DNA from: Solimonas sp036405815
GTDB lineage: Bacteria; Pseudomonadota; Gammaproteobacteria; Nevskiales; Nevskiaceae
Length of the DNA: 64,000 nucleotides
Direction of reading: 5' to 3'
NCBI GenBank assembly: GCA_036405815.1
Contig: DASWWX010000057.1
Location: forward strand, 137,670-201,669
Both the position numbers and the translations under genes were made by a program. The notes beneath the pieces were generated by a model that was not told the origin of the DNA, did no database searches, and was given only the letters and a program-made list of their open reading frames with translations. Shown one piece after another: positions 41,373 to 49,783 of this stretch. Numbering within the stretch: position 1 is the stretch's first letter; each line of letters starts with the position of its first letter.

Positions 41373-42254
41373 ATGGGCATCTGCGACAACCGCACCATCA
41401 TCGTCACCGGCTCCGGCGCAGGCCTGGGTCGCGGCTACGCGCTGGCGCTGGCCGCCGAAGGCGCCAACGTCGTCGTCAACGACATCAAGCGCGAGGCGGC
41501 GCAAGCCGTTGTCGCCGAGATCACCGCTGCCGGCGGCAAGGCCGTCGTCAGCACCGACGACATCACGTCGATGGCGGGCGCCGACAACATCGTCAACACG
41601 GCGGTGTCGGCGTTCGGCGACGTGCACGGCGTTGTCAACAACGCCGGCATCGTGCGTGACCGCATGTTCGCGTCGATGAGCGAGGACGAGTGGGACCTCG
41701 TGGTCAAGGTCCATCTCAAGGGCCACTTCTGCATCGCCAGCAAGCTGGTGCAGCGCTGGCGCGATCAGGTGAAGGCCACCGGCCAGAAGGTCGACGGCCG
41801 CCTGATCAACACCAGTTCCGGTGCCGGCCTGCAAGGCTCGGTCGGCCAGAGCAACTACGCGGCGGCCAAGGGCGGCATCGCCTCGCTGACGCTGGTGCAG
41901 GCCGCGGAGCTGGGCCGCTACGGCATCACCGCCAACGCGCTGGCCCCGGCCGCGCGCACCGGCATGACCGAAGGCCCGTTCGGCGCGCTGATGAAGAAGC
42001 CGGAAGACGGCAGCTTCGATCACTACGATCCGGAAAACGTTGCGCCGCTGGTGGTCTGGCTGTGCAGCCCGCTGTCGGCCAAGGTCACGGGTCGCGTGTT
42101 CGAGGTCGAGGGCGGCAAGGTCTCCGTCGCCAGCGGCTGGAAGACGGGAAAGATCGCCGACAAGAAGGCGCGCTGGAAGCCGGCAGAACTCACAGACGTT
42201 ATCGAGACGCTGATCGCCGAAGGTCCGGCGCCGCAGAAGGTCTACGGCACCTGA
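41373..42254 (+). CDS. SDR, 3-hydroxyacyl-CoA dehydrogenase (MFE-2/Rv3548c type)
   Basis: A 293-residue SDR with TGSGAGLGRGYALALA, NNAGIVRDRMFASMSEDEWD, INTSSGAGLQGSVGQSNYAAAKGG (Ser, Tyr, Lys) and the extra C-terminal segment PENVAPLVVWLCSPLSAKVTGRVF. That pattern is typical of the SDR domain of multifunctional enzyme type 2 and of the stand-alone mycobacterial Rv3548c-type enzyme of the steroid regulon. It should oxidise a (3R)-hydroxyacyl-CoA with NAD. An AGGAG site precedes the ATG. It follows the long palindrome and is 8 bases before the thioesterase gene. Confidence 0.84.
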   Translation: MGICDNRTIIVTGSGAGLGRGYALALAAEGANVVVNDIKREAAQAVVAEITAAGGKAVVSTDDITSMAGADNIVNTAVSAFGDVHGVVNNAGIVRDRMFASMSEDEWDLVVKVHLKGHFCIASKLVQRWRDQVKATGQKVDGRLINTSSGAGLQGSVGQSNYAAAKGGIASLTLVQAAELGRYGITANALAPAARTGMTEGPFGALMKKPEDGSFDHYDPENVAPLVVWLCSPLSAKVTGRVFEVEGGKVSVASGWKTGKIADKKARWKPAELTDVIETLIAEGPAPQKVYGT

Positions 42255-42262
42255 GCGTAACC

Positions 42263-42706
42263 GTGGCCGATCCGCGCGCCATGATGGGAGCGACCGACAC
42301 CGAGGCCTATCGGTTCTGGGTCGAGGAGCACGTGCGCTTCGCCGACCTGGACATGCTCGGTCACGTCAACAACAAGGCGTTTCTCACTTACGCCGAAAGT
42401 GGCCGCGTCGGCTTCCTGAGCGAAACCCGCATGTGGGTGCCGGGTGCGGCGCGGCAGAACGTGGTCGGCCGCGTCGAGATCGACTACCGGCAGGAGCTGC
42501 ATTTCCCCGCGCCGGTGCGCATCGGCGTGCGCGTGCTGGAGATCGGCCGCAGCTCGTTTCGCCTGGGCCTCGGCATCTTCGGGCCCAAGGGCTGCGTCGC
42601 CACCGTGGTCACGGTGATGGTGCGCATCGATACGCAGTCACGAGCGCCGGTCATGCTCGACGATGAGGAGCGGGCGCGTCTGCAACCCTACGGTCTTGAC
42701 CCCTGA
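42263..42706 (+). CDS. Hotdog-fold acyl-CoA thioesterase (4-hydroxybenzoyl-CoA thioesterase type)
   Basis: A 147-residue hotdog protein: VRFADLDMLGHVNNKAFLTYAESGRV is the characteristic catalytic region with the DxxxHVNN motif, then VGRVEIDYRQELHFPAPVRI and SFRLGLGIFG. The GTG at 42263, 8 bases after the SDR stop, is taken as start; the ATG at 42281 is nearly as good and neither has a strong ribosome site. It may release dead-end CoA esters or free CoA during steroid breakdown. It is the last clearly catabolic gene of the rightward operon. Confidence 0.8.
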   Translation: MADPRAMMGATDTEAYRFWVEEHVRFADLDMLGHVNNKAFLTYAESGRVGFLSETRMWVPGAARQNVVGRVEIDYRQELHFPAPVRIGVRVLEIGRSSFRLGLGIFGPKGCVATVVTVMVRIDTQSRAPVMLDDEERARLQPYGLDP

Positions 42707-42754
42707 GGTGGGCGCCGGCGTAGAGTAGGGCAGGTTCTCACTGGGGCCCCGGCG

Positions 42755-43903
42755 ATGCGATTCCCATCAGGGGTGTTGTGGCTGGTCCTGCTGACGTCGG
42801 CCTGCGCGCAAGCGCCGCATCGCGCCGAACCGATCACGGTTCTGGCCGACGATCTGTTTGCACACGTCGCCGCGCCCACGCCCCCAGAGGACATCTTCGC
42901 GCTCAGCGACCCCATGCGCGCCTATCTCCACGGCGCGCTGGCCGAGCGCGTGCGGCGGTATGGTGCGACGCAGGGTTTGGTGCAGGCGCTGCGCGACGAT
43001 CTGCGGATCGAGTACGACACCGCCGGTACCCGCACGGCGGCCGAGGCATTCGACGCCCGCGCCGGCAATTGCCTGTCGCTGGTGATTCTGACCGCCGCCC
43101 TGGCGCGGGAGCTGGACCTGCCGGTGCGATTCCAGGCCGTATACGGCCACGACACCTGGGCGCGCACCGGCGACCTGGCGTTTCTCAGCGGCCACGTGAA
43201 CCTGCTGCTGGGCCGGCCGCAGCTGGGTCGCATCCAGCACGATCGGCAGGAGCCGGCGTTGATCGTCGACTTCCTGCCGTCTGCCGATCTGCAGAACCTG
43301 CACGCCAGCGTCATCGACGAATCGACGCTGGTCGCCATGTACTACAACAACCGCGCCGCCGAACATCTGGCTGATGGCGATCGGGACGCGGCTTACGCCT
43401 GGGCGCGTGCGGCGGTGCTGGCGGCGCCGACGTTCACGCCCGCCTACAACACGCTCGGCGTGATCTATCGGCGACAGGGGGCATTGAACGAAGCACGGCG
43501 TGCACTCGCGGTTGCGCTCGATCAGGAGCCGGAGAATCAGCGCGCGCTGTCGAACATGGTGGAAGTGCTGGCCGGTCTCGGACGTGCCGACGATGCCGAG
43601 GCATACCGCCAGCGGCTCAAGGCGATCGAGCCGTATGCGCCGTTCTACTTTCTCGATCAGGGCCTGGCGGCCCTGCAACGGGGTGAGTTGCGCGAAGCAA
43701 CCCAGCTGTTCCGCCGCGAACTGACGCGCATGCCGTACAACCACGAGCTGCATTTCGCGCTGGCGGCCACGGAGTACCGGCTCGGCGACATCCGCAGCGC
43801 GAAGCGCCACATGACACTGGCCATGGAGCACAGCAGTACGCGTGACCGGCGCGAGCTGTATGCGGCCAAGCTCGAGCGCCTGACTCACGGCTCCGTCTAC
43901 TAG
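42755..43903 (+). CDS. Transglutaminase-like / TPR lipoprotein
   Basis: A 382-residue protein with a lipoprotein signal (lipobox LTSAC, Cys17). Residues about 60-180 form a transglutaminase-core-2-like domain: Cys106 in ARAGNCLSLVILTAALARE, His147 in GHVNLLLG and Asp172 in VDFLP make a plausible catalytic triad. Residues 190-375 hold four to five TPRs (AAEHLADGDRDAAYAWARAA, YNTLGVIYRRQGALNEARRA). It is expected on the periplasmic side of a membrane, acting as a protease, amidase or scaffold. It is separated by 48 bases from the thioesterase gene on the same strand; no clear link to steroid catabolism is seen. Confidence 0.78.
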   Translation: MRFPSGVLWLVLLTSACAQAPHRAEPITVLADDLFAHVAAPTPPEDIFALSDPMRAYLHGALAERVRRYGATQGLVQALRDDLRIEYDTAGTRTAAEAFDARAGNCLSLVILTAALARELDLPVRFQAVYGHDTWARTGDLAFLSGHVNLLLGRPQLGRIQHDRQEPALIVDFLPSADLQNLHASVIDESTLVAMYYNNRAAEHLADGDRDAAYAWARAAVLAAPTFTPAYNTLGVIYRRQGALNEARRALAVALDQEPENQRALSNMVEVLAGLGRADDAEAYRQRLKAIEPYAPFYFLDQGLAALQRGELREATQLFRRELTRMPYNHELHFALAATEYRLGDIRSAKRHMTLAMEHSSTRDRRELYAAKLERLTHGSVY

Positions 43904-43999
43904 GGCGAGGTGGGCATCGGCATAGCCGTCGTCCCAACGGGTGAAGTCGCTGCGCACCGCGCGCCGGAATAATGCCGCGACCTTTTCCGACGCCCCGCC

Positions 44000-46342
44000 A
44001 TGAACCTCGCGTTCACCGAAGACCAGCACATGATCCGCGACGCGGCCGAGAGCTTTCTCGCCGACGTCAGCGACTCCGCCGCCGTGCGCCGCGCCATGGA
44101 AACCGAGCTGGGTTACGACGAGGCCGTCTGGCAGCGCCTGGCGACCGAACTCGGCTGGTGCGGCATCGCGATTCCGGAAGCGCAAGGCGGTCTCGGCCTG
44201 GGTGCCGTCGAGCTGGCCTTGATCCAGGAGCAGGCCGGTCGCCGCCAGCTGTGTGCGCCGTTCTTCTCCACCGTGTGCATGGCCGCCACGCTGGTGCAGG
44301 AGCTGGGAACGGCGGAAGCGCAGCAGCGCCTGCTGCCCGGCATTGCCGCCGGTGAATTGCGCATCGGCGTGCCGATGCCGAACTCCGTCGAGGAATGGCT
44401 GGCCAGCGCGCGCCAGCTGCGCGCCAAGCCGCAGGGCGAGGGCTGGCGCCTGGAAGGACAGGTTGGCGCGCTGCTGGATGCCGGTGGTGCCGACTGGCTG
44501 CTGATGTTCGCTACGGTCGAAGGTGGCGGTCTGGGCGTGTTCGCGGTGCCGCGCACCGCGCCGGGCGTTCGCCTGCAGGCGCTGTCCACCTGGGACCGCA
44601 CGCGTCGCTTCTGGCGGGTCGATTGCGGCGGCGTGAGCGAGGCCTGGCGCGTCGACGATCCGGATCGTTCCCGCGAGGGCATGCCGCGCATCGGTGCGCT
44701 GTGTCGCCTGTACCTGGCGGCCGAGCAGCTGGGTGGCGCGCAGCAGTGCCTGGACATGACGGTGGCCTACACGATGGGCCGCAAGCAGTTCGGCCGGGTC
44801 ATCGCGGGCTTCCAGGCGATCAAGCATCGCTGCGCCGAGATGATGGTGAAGATCGAGGCGCTGCGCTCGGCAGTGTATGGCGCCGCGGCGCTGGCGGCCG
44901 AAGGCGCGGACACCGAAACGCTGGTGGCGGAATGCGCGATGGCACGCGTACTCGCCGCCGATACCTTTTTCTGGTGCGCGCAGGAAGCAATCCAGCTGCA
45001 CGGCGGCGTTGGCTTCACCTGGGAGTACGACCCGCACCTCTATTTCAAGCGCGCGCAGGCCGGCAGCCACTGGCTGAGCACGACCGATGCCTTGCGCGAA
45101 GAGATTGCCGACGGCTTGCTGGGCGACGGCGTGATGCCGGCCCGCGATGCGCCGACGGTTGCGGGGTCGGCGTTCGCGGACGAAGACGCGACGTTCCGCG
45201 CTGAAGTCGCGGCGTGGATGCAGGCGCATCTGACGGGCCGCTTCGCGACGCTCAAGCATCGTGGTGGGCCTGGCGATGAAGAAGCCGATCCCGCGCTGCG
45301 CAAGGAATGGGAGCGCGAGCTGGCGCGCGGCGGCTGGACCTGCGTCGGCTGGCCGACGGAAGCCGGCGGTCGCGGCCTGTCGATCGCGCAGCAGGTGATC
45401 TTCTTCGAGGAATACGCGCGTGCCGGCGGCCCCGGTCGCATGGGCCACATCGGTGAAGGCCTGATCGGGCCGGCGCTGATCAAGTACGGTACCCCGGCGC
45501 AGCAGGCCCGGTTCCTGCCGAAGATCATCGACGGCACCGAGTTCTGGGCACAGGGGTACTCCGAGCCGAACGCCGGCTCGGACCTCGCCAACGTGCAGAC
45601 GCGTTGCTGGCAGGAGGCTGACGGTACCTGGCGCGTGCAGGGACAGAAGATCTGGACCTCGCTGGCGCATGAGTCCGACTGGATCTTCGTGCTCGCGCGC
45701 TGCGAACCCGGCTCCAAGGGCAACAAGGGGCTGGCGTTCCTGCTGCTGCCGCTGGACCAGCCGGGCGTCGAGATCCGGCCGATCCGCCAGCTCGGCGGCG
45801 GCAGCGAGTTCAACGAGGTGTTCTTCGACGGCGCCGTGGCGCAGGCTGATCACATCGTCGGCGCGCCCGGCGACGGCTGGAAGGTGGCGATGGGCCTGCT
45901 GGAAGCCGAGCGCGGGGTTTCGACGCTGGGTCAGCAGATGCACTTCACGCACGAACTGGCGCTGGTCATCGAGGCGGCCAAGCGCAACGGCCGGTCGGCC
46001 GATCCGGCCATCCGCGCGCGCATCGCACAGGCCTGGTGCGGGTTGCGCACGATGCGCTACAACGCGCTGCGCATGCTCGCTGGCGAGCAGACCACGCTGC
46101 GACGCGAGGCGTTGATCGGCAAGTACTACTGGTCCAACTGGCACCGCGACCTGGGCAAGCTGGCGATGGACGTGCTCGGCGCCGAGGGTGATGTCGTCTC
46201 CGACGATCCGGCCATCCGTCCGCTGCAGCAGCTGTTCTTCTTCTCGCGCTCCGACACGATCTACGCCGGCACCAACGAGATCCAGCTCAATCTCATCGCC
46301 GAGCGCGGTCTGGGCATGCCGCGCGAGCCGCGCCCCGCCTAG
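44000..46342 (+). CDS. Double acyl-CoA dehydrogenase (FadE34-like fusion)
   Basis: A 780-residue protein with two complete acyl-CoA dehydrogenase units. Unit 1 (about 1-375) has MNLAFTEDQHMIRDAAESFL, ELGWCGIAIPEAQGGLG, MGRKQFGRVIAGFQAIKHR and IQLHGGVGFTWEYDPHLYFKRAQ. Unit 2 (about 390-780) has WAQGYSEPNAGSDLANVQTR, KIWTSLAHESDWIFVLARCE and DTIYAGTNEIQLNLIAERGLGMP. This equals a heteromeric acyl-CoA dehydrogenase (short partner then FAD-binding partner) fused in one chain, as in mycobacterial FadE34, which dehydrogenates steroid side-chain CoA esters. It is convergent with the enoyl-CoA hydratase gene at 46438 and separated from it by a strong hairpin. The substrate is inferred from the family. 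Confidence 0.87.
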   Translation: MNLAFTEDQHMIRDAAESFLADVSDSAAVRRAMETELGYDEAVWQRLATELGWCGIAIPEAQGGLGLGAVELALIQEQAGRRQLCAPFFSTVCMAATLVQELGTAEAQQRLLPGIAAGELRIGVPMPNSVEEWLASARQLRAKPQGEGWRLEGQVGALLDAGGADWLLMFATVEGGGLGVFAVPRTAPGVRLQALSTWDRTRRFWRVDCGGVSEAWRVDDPDRSREGMPRIGALCRLYLAAEQLGGAQQCLDMTVAYTMGRKQFGRVIAGFQAIKHRCAEMMVKIEALRSAVYGAAALAAEGADTETLVAECAMARVLAADTFFWCAQEAIQLHGGVGFTWEYDPHLYFKRAQAGSHWLSTTDALREEIADGLLGDGVMPARDAPTVAGSAFADEDATFRAEVAAWMQAHLTGRFATLKHRGGPGDEEADPALRKEWERELARGGWTCVGWPTEAGGRGLSIAQQVIFFEEYARAGGPGRMGHIGEGLIGPALIKYGTPAQQARFLPKIIDGTEFWAQGYSEPNAGSDLANVQTRCWQEADGTWRVQGQKIWTSLAHESDWIFVLARCEPGSKGNKGLAFLLLPLDQPGVEIRPIRQLGGGSEFNEVFFDGAVAQADHIVGAPGDGWKVAMGLLEAERGVSTLGQQMHFTHELALVIEAAKRNGRSADPAIRARIAQAWCGLRTMRYNALRMLAGEQTTLRREALIGKYYWSNWHRDLGKLAMDVLGAEGDVVSDDPAIRPLQQLFFFSRSDTIYAGTNEIQLNLIAERGLGMPREPRPA

Positions 46343-46400
46343 CGGACGGTGTTCGCCGGTGCGCGGGCGTGGTAAGCGATAGGGCGCCGGGTTGATGGTC

Positions 46401-46429
46401 GACAGCGATGCCGCGCAGGCATCGCTGTC
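46401..46429. terminator. Hairpin terminator between convergent genes
   Basis: A 12-bp perfect stem (GACAGCGATGCC and complement) with a 5-base loop lies between the double acyl-CoA dehydrogenase gene and the leftward hydratase gene. There is no T run, so it would act mainly as a bidirectional mRNA end. Confidence 0.65.
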
Positions 46430-46437
46430 GCCGCAAC

Positions 46438-47238
46438 TTACTGGCCCTTGAACCGGGCCGGGCGCTTCTGCATGAAGGCCGTCACGCCCTCGATGAAATC
46501 GCCGGTCTGGCCCAGATCGCGCTGCCACTCGCGTTCGAGCTGCAACTGCGTGCGCAAGTCGTTGCGCGTCGCAGCCTGCAGGCTGCGCTTGATGCGTTCC
46601 AGCGCGACGGCCGGGCCTTCGGCCAGCCGCGTCGCCAGTGCCACTGCGGTGGTCTCCAGCGCGCTGTCATCGACCACCTCCCAGATCAACCCCCAGGCCA
46701 GCGCCTGTTCGGCGGTGATCGGCTGACCGAGCATGGCGAAGCCCGCCGCGCGTTGCGGCCCGAGCAGGCGCGGCAGGATCCAGGTGCCGCCGGCATCGGG
46801 CATCAGGCCGATGTTGACGAAGGCCTGCAGGAACTTGGCCGAGCGTGCGGCAATCGTCATGTCCGCCATCAGCGCCAGCGAGCAGCCGGCGCCGGCGGCG
46901 ATGCCGTTGACGGCGGCGATGATCGGCTTGGGCAGCGTCTGCATGCGCTCGACCAGCGGGTTGTAGTGCGTGTCCAGCGGACCGCCGATGTCGAGCTTGC
47001 CGTCCGCGCCCTTGGGCGCCCTGTCCACGCTCTGCGCCAGATCGGCGCCGGAGCAGAAGCCGCGACCGGCACCGGTGAGGATCACCGCGCGCACGGCGGC
47101 ATCGTCGGCCGCCGCGTCGAAGGCCTGCTTGAGCGCGGCGAGCAGTTCCAGCGACAGCGCGTTGAGTTGCGCGGGCCGGTTCATGCGGATCGTCGCGACG
47201 CCGGCGTCGACGTTGTAGATCAGCTGCGGGTCACTCAA
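46438..47238 (-). CDS. Enoyl-CoA hydratase/isomerase
   Basis: A 266-residue crotonase-fold protein. It carries MNRPAQLNALSLELLAALKQA, TGAGRGFCSGADLAQS (first oxyanion segment), AAVNGIAAGAGCSLALMADMTIAA (second) and GLMPDAGGTWILPRLLGPQRA. The latter pattern resembles PaaG/PaaB-type isomerases, with Asp in PDAGG rather than the Glu pair of crotonase. The start is a TTG (LSDPQLIYNVDAG) supported by GGGAG about 7 bases before it; the next in-frame ATG would remove the first strand. It is the only leftward gene between 44000 and 63334. General fatty or aromatic acyl-CoA isomerisation is the best guess. Confidence 0.82.
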   Translation of the reverse strand: MSDPQLIYNVDAGVATIRMNRPAQLNALSLELLAALKQAFDAAADDAAVRAVILTGAGRGFCSGADLAQSVDRAPKGADGKLDIGGPLDTHYNPLVERMQTLPKPIIAAVNGIAAGAGCSLALMADMTIAARSAKFLQAFVNIGLMPDAGGTWILPRLLGPQRAAGFAMLGQPITAEQALAWGLIWEVVDDSALETTAVALATRLAEGPAVALERIKRSLQAATRNDLRTQLQLEREWQRDLGQTGDFIEGVTAFMQKRPARFKGQ

Positions 47239-47336
47239 GCGAATCTCCCTGGAGTTGTTTTTACGAGGGGCTGAAGCATGACGGAGACCCGTGCCCGCCG
47301 CATACTGCCGACGGATTCGAACGGGGTGGGGACGAC

Positions 47337-47942
47337 ATGCGCACGACACCGTGGGTGCTGGGCGTGGCGCTCGTGGCGGCGGCCATCGGCTCGCTGGGCT
47401 ACGCGGTGCAGGGCTGGACGCTGGACGGCGCACTCGCTGCCGCGCGCTGGACCGCGCGCTGGTCGTTCCCGTGGTTCCTGCTGGCCTGGAGCGCCTCCTC
47501 GCTGGCACTGCTGTGGCCGGGCGGCTGGCGGCGGACGCTGCTGCGCCGCCGTCGCGCGCTTGGCCTGTCGTTCGCCGCCGCGCACTTCGTGCACGCCGGG
47601 TTTTTCCTGACGGCGATCTTCCAGTTCGATCTGACCCGACCGCTGCCGTTGTTCATCGGCGGTGGCACGGCCTACGCTTTCATCGTCCTGATGGCGCTGA
47701 CCTCGAACGACGCTTCGGTACGTGCGCTCGGTGCGCGCAACTGGAAGCGGCTGCATACCGTGGGCGGCTGGGTGGTGATGGCCGTATTCGTGAAGAGCTA
47801 CTTTGGCCGGCTGGTCGAGGCGCCGGTCGTCGGCGTGCTCGGCAGCGCGCTGATTCTCGCGGCCTTCGCGCTGCGCTATGCCGCGTGGCGTCGTCGCCGG
47901 CAAAGTACCGCCATCGTCGCGCCCGCGGCGCACACCGCCTGA
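47337..47942 (+). CDS. Ferric-reductase-like transmembrane protein
   Basis: A 201-residue polytopic membrane protein with five to six hydrophobic segments. His83 and His86 (AAAHFVHAGFF) and His140 (NWKRLHTVGGW) sit in positions used for haem binding in the ferric reductase-like/MsrQ family, and RNWKRLHTVGGWVV is the family's strongest motif. It probably carries electrons through the inner membrane by b-type haem. No soluble FAD/NAD domain and no partner gene such as msrP lies beside it. A wide reductase role is the most that can be said. Confidence 0.75.
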   Translation: MRTTPWVLGVALVAAAIGSLGYAVQGWTLDGALAAARWTARWSFPWFLLAWSASSLALLWPGGWRRTLLRRRRALGLSFAAAHFVHAGFFLTAIFQFDLTRPLPLFIGGGTAYAFIVLMALTSNDASVRALGARNWKRLHTVGGWVVMAVFVKSYFGRLVEAPVVGVLGSALILAAFALRYAAWRRRRQSTAIVAPAAHTA

Positions 47943-48015
47943 CGGCCTCATCCTTCCGGGCGAAGCCGCCGCGACGCTCGCTGGCGACACTGCGGCCCTG
48001 ACTTCTGGAAATCGC

Positions 48016-48813
48016 ATGAGCACCGTCGCCGTTCCCGCGCCCGATTACGTTCCGCCGCATGGCCTGCTGAGGGGCAGGTCCGTGCTGATCACCGCCGCTG
48101 CCGGGGGCGGCATTGGTTTTGCCGCCGCCAAGCGTTGTCTCGAGGAGGGTGCGCGCGCGCTGCTGCTATCGGACGTGCATCCGCGCCGCACCGAGGAAGC
48201 CGCGCAGGCGCTGCAGAAGGAGTTCCCGCAGGCGCAGGTGTTCGGCAAGGTCTGCAACGTCGCCGTCGAATCCGACGTGCAGGCCCTGGTCGATGAGGCG
48301 GAGGACAAGCTCGGCGGCGTCGACGTGCTGATCAACAACGCCGGTCTCGGCGGCAGCAAGCGCGTCGTCGACATGACCGACGAGGAATGGCACAAGGTGC
48401 TGGACGTGACCCTGACCGGCACGTTTCGCATGACGCGCGCGATGCTGAAGAAGATGCAGCCGCGCGGCTGCGGCGCGATCGTCAACAACGCCTCGGTGCT
48501 GGGCTGGCGGGCGCAGAAGGAGCAGGCGCACTACGCAGCGGCCAAGGCCGGCGTGATGGCGCTGACGCGCTGCTCGGCGCTGGAAGCCGCCGAGAACGGC
48601 ATCCGCATCAACGCGGTGTCGCCGTCGATCGTGTTCCACGACCACCTGCGCAAGAGTGCGCCCGAGTCGCTGCTCAAGGAACTGGCCAGCCGCGAGGCCT
48701 TCGGCCGCGGCGCCGAGGCCTTCGAGATCGCCAACGTGATGGTGTTCCTGGCCTCGGACTACGCCTCCTATCTCGTCGGCGAAACCATTTCCGCCTCCAG
48801 CCAGAGAGCCTGA
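48016..48813 (+). CDS. ipdF: IpdF-like short-chain dehydrogenase
   Basis: A 265-residue SDR with TAAAGGGIGFAAAKR as NAD loop, NNAGLGG, catalytic Ser160, Tyr173 and Lys177 within NNASVLGWRAQKEQAHYAAAKAGV, then NAVSPSIVFHDHL and FLASDYASYLVGETIS. The blocks GHGLL (here PHGLL) before the Rossmann fold, NNASVLGWRAQ, YAAAKAGVMALTRCSALEAAE and the C-terminus agree with mycobacterial IpdF, which oxidises the ring hydroxyl of the HIP-derived CoA ester during C/D-ring degradation. It is followed after 3 bases by a MaoC hydratase gene. The ATG at 48016 is chosen because homology begins there. Confidence 0.85.
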   Translation: MSTVAVPAPDYVPPHGLLRGRSVLITAAAGGGIGFAAAKRCLEEGARALLLSDVHPRRTEEAAQALQKEFPQAQVFGKVCNVAVESDVQALVDEAEDKLGGVDVLINNAGLGGSKRVVDMTDEEWHKVLDVTLTGTFRMTRAMLKKMQPRGCGAIVNNASVLGWRAQKEQAHYAAAKAGVMALTRCSALEAAENGIRINAVSPSIVFHDHLRKSAPESLLKELASREAFGRGAEAFEIANVMVFLASDYASYLVGETISASSQRA

Positions 48814-48816
48814 ACC

Positions 48817-49278
48817 ATGCCGCACGTGTTCGAGTCCGCCGATGCCATTCTCCAGTCCGTCGGCACCGCGCTGGGCGGCAGCGACTGGGTGCAGATCACG
48901 CAGGACCGCATCAACCTGTTCGCCGACGCCACCGACGATCACCAGTGGATCCACGTCGATCCGGTCAAGGCCAAGGACGGGCCGTTCGGTGCCTGCATCG
49001 CGCATGGGTATCTGACGCTGTCGATGGTGTCGCGCTTTCTGCCGGAGATCGTCGAAGTGCGCGGCATGACCATGGGCGTGAACTACGGCTGCGACCGCAT
49101 CCGTTTTCCGTCGCCGGTGCTGGTCGGCAACCGCATCCGCGGCCGTGGCGAGCTGGTGGCGGCCGAGCGCACCAAGGATGGCGGCGTGCAGGCCACGATC
49201 CGCGTCACGGTGGAGATCGAGGGCAAGGACCGCCCGGCCTGTATTGCCGATACGATTTCGCGCTACTACTTCGGGTAG
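48817..49278 (+). CDS. MaoC-family (R)-enoyl-CoA hydratase
   Basis: A 153-residue single hotdog MaoC domain: FADATDDHQWIHVDPVKA contains the hydratase motif with Asp and His spaced as in R-specific hydratases, and GACIAHGYLTLSMVSRFLPEI follows. It starts 3 bases after ipdF, so the two form one operon and could run successive hydration and oxidation steps on the same acyl-CoA. It is not one of the named HIP enzymes of Mycobacterium; it could equally hydrate side-chain enoyl-CoA esters made by the double acyl-CoA dehydrogenase at 44000. Confidence 0.85.
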   Translation: MPHVFESADAILQSVGTALGGSDWVQITQDRINLFADATDDHQWIHVDPVKAKDGPFGACIAHGYLTLSMVSRFLPEIVEVRGMTMGVNYGCDRIRFPSPVLVGNRIRGRGELVAAERTKDGGVQATIRVTVEIEGKDRPACIADTISRYYFG

Positions 49279-49468
49279 ACCGGTACGCGACGGCCGGCCT
49301 GCTGAGCGGCGGCACCGGTGGCACGGAATGTGCGCTGCTTCCGGTTTTTGGGCGCCTGTAGCGTCGGGTTCGGGATGGGCCGTGATACGATTTCCAGCAC
49401 GGTCTCCGGCTGGGATCGGGCGGCCAGTCGACGGCCGCTCTGGCCGGTCGCCTCCCGTGAGGTTGCGC

Positions 49469-49759
49469 ATGAGTGCCCGTTACACCGATATCCTCGCCAC
49501 CGTGATCCAGAAGGTCCGGGACACCGTCAACGAGGACTGGATTCGTGAGTACCCGATCGGGCCGCAGACGCAGATCAGCCGCGATCTGGAGATCGAAAGC
49601 ATCGAGATGGTGATCCTGGCTTCGTCCATTCAGCGCCATTACGGCGCCCGCCTGTCGCTGGTTGACTGGCTGTCGGGACGCTCGCTGGAAGACCTGATTT
49701 CGCTCAGTGTCGGCGACCTGGTCCGGCATATCGATCAAGCTTTGCCGCCCGACGCTTGA
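49469..49759 (+). CDS. Free-standing acyl carrier protein
   Basis: A 96-residue helical protein with the phosphopantetheine attachment motif DLEIESIEMV (Ser44); the usual DSL is EST-like here (ESI), as in several stand-alone ACPs of secondary pathways. A GAGG ribosome site precedes the ATG. It differs from fatty-acid AcpP by length and by the WIREYPIGPQTQISRD segment. It is the first gene of a tight rightward operon with a glycosyltransferase, a hydrolase and two condensation-like enzymes, starts 190 bases after the MaoC gene and probably carries the acyl group used by them. No phosphopantetheinyl transferase lies in the window. Confidence 0.82.
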   Translation: MSARYTDILATVIQKVRDTVNEDWIREYPIGPQTQISRDLEIESIEMVILASSIQRHYGARLSLVDWLSGRSLEDLISLSVGDLVRHIDQALPPDA

Positions 49760-49783
49760 ACCTCGGAATCGCGAGTCATCGTG

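Noticed and set aside
42767..46528. A 1253-codon open frame on the minus strand
   Set aside because: It runs antisense to the TPR lipoprotein and the double acyl-CoA dehydrogenase, has no recognisable domain, and its composition (Arg, Ala, Gln, His) is that of a GC-rich shadow frame.
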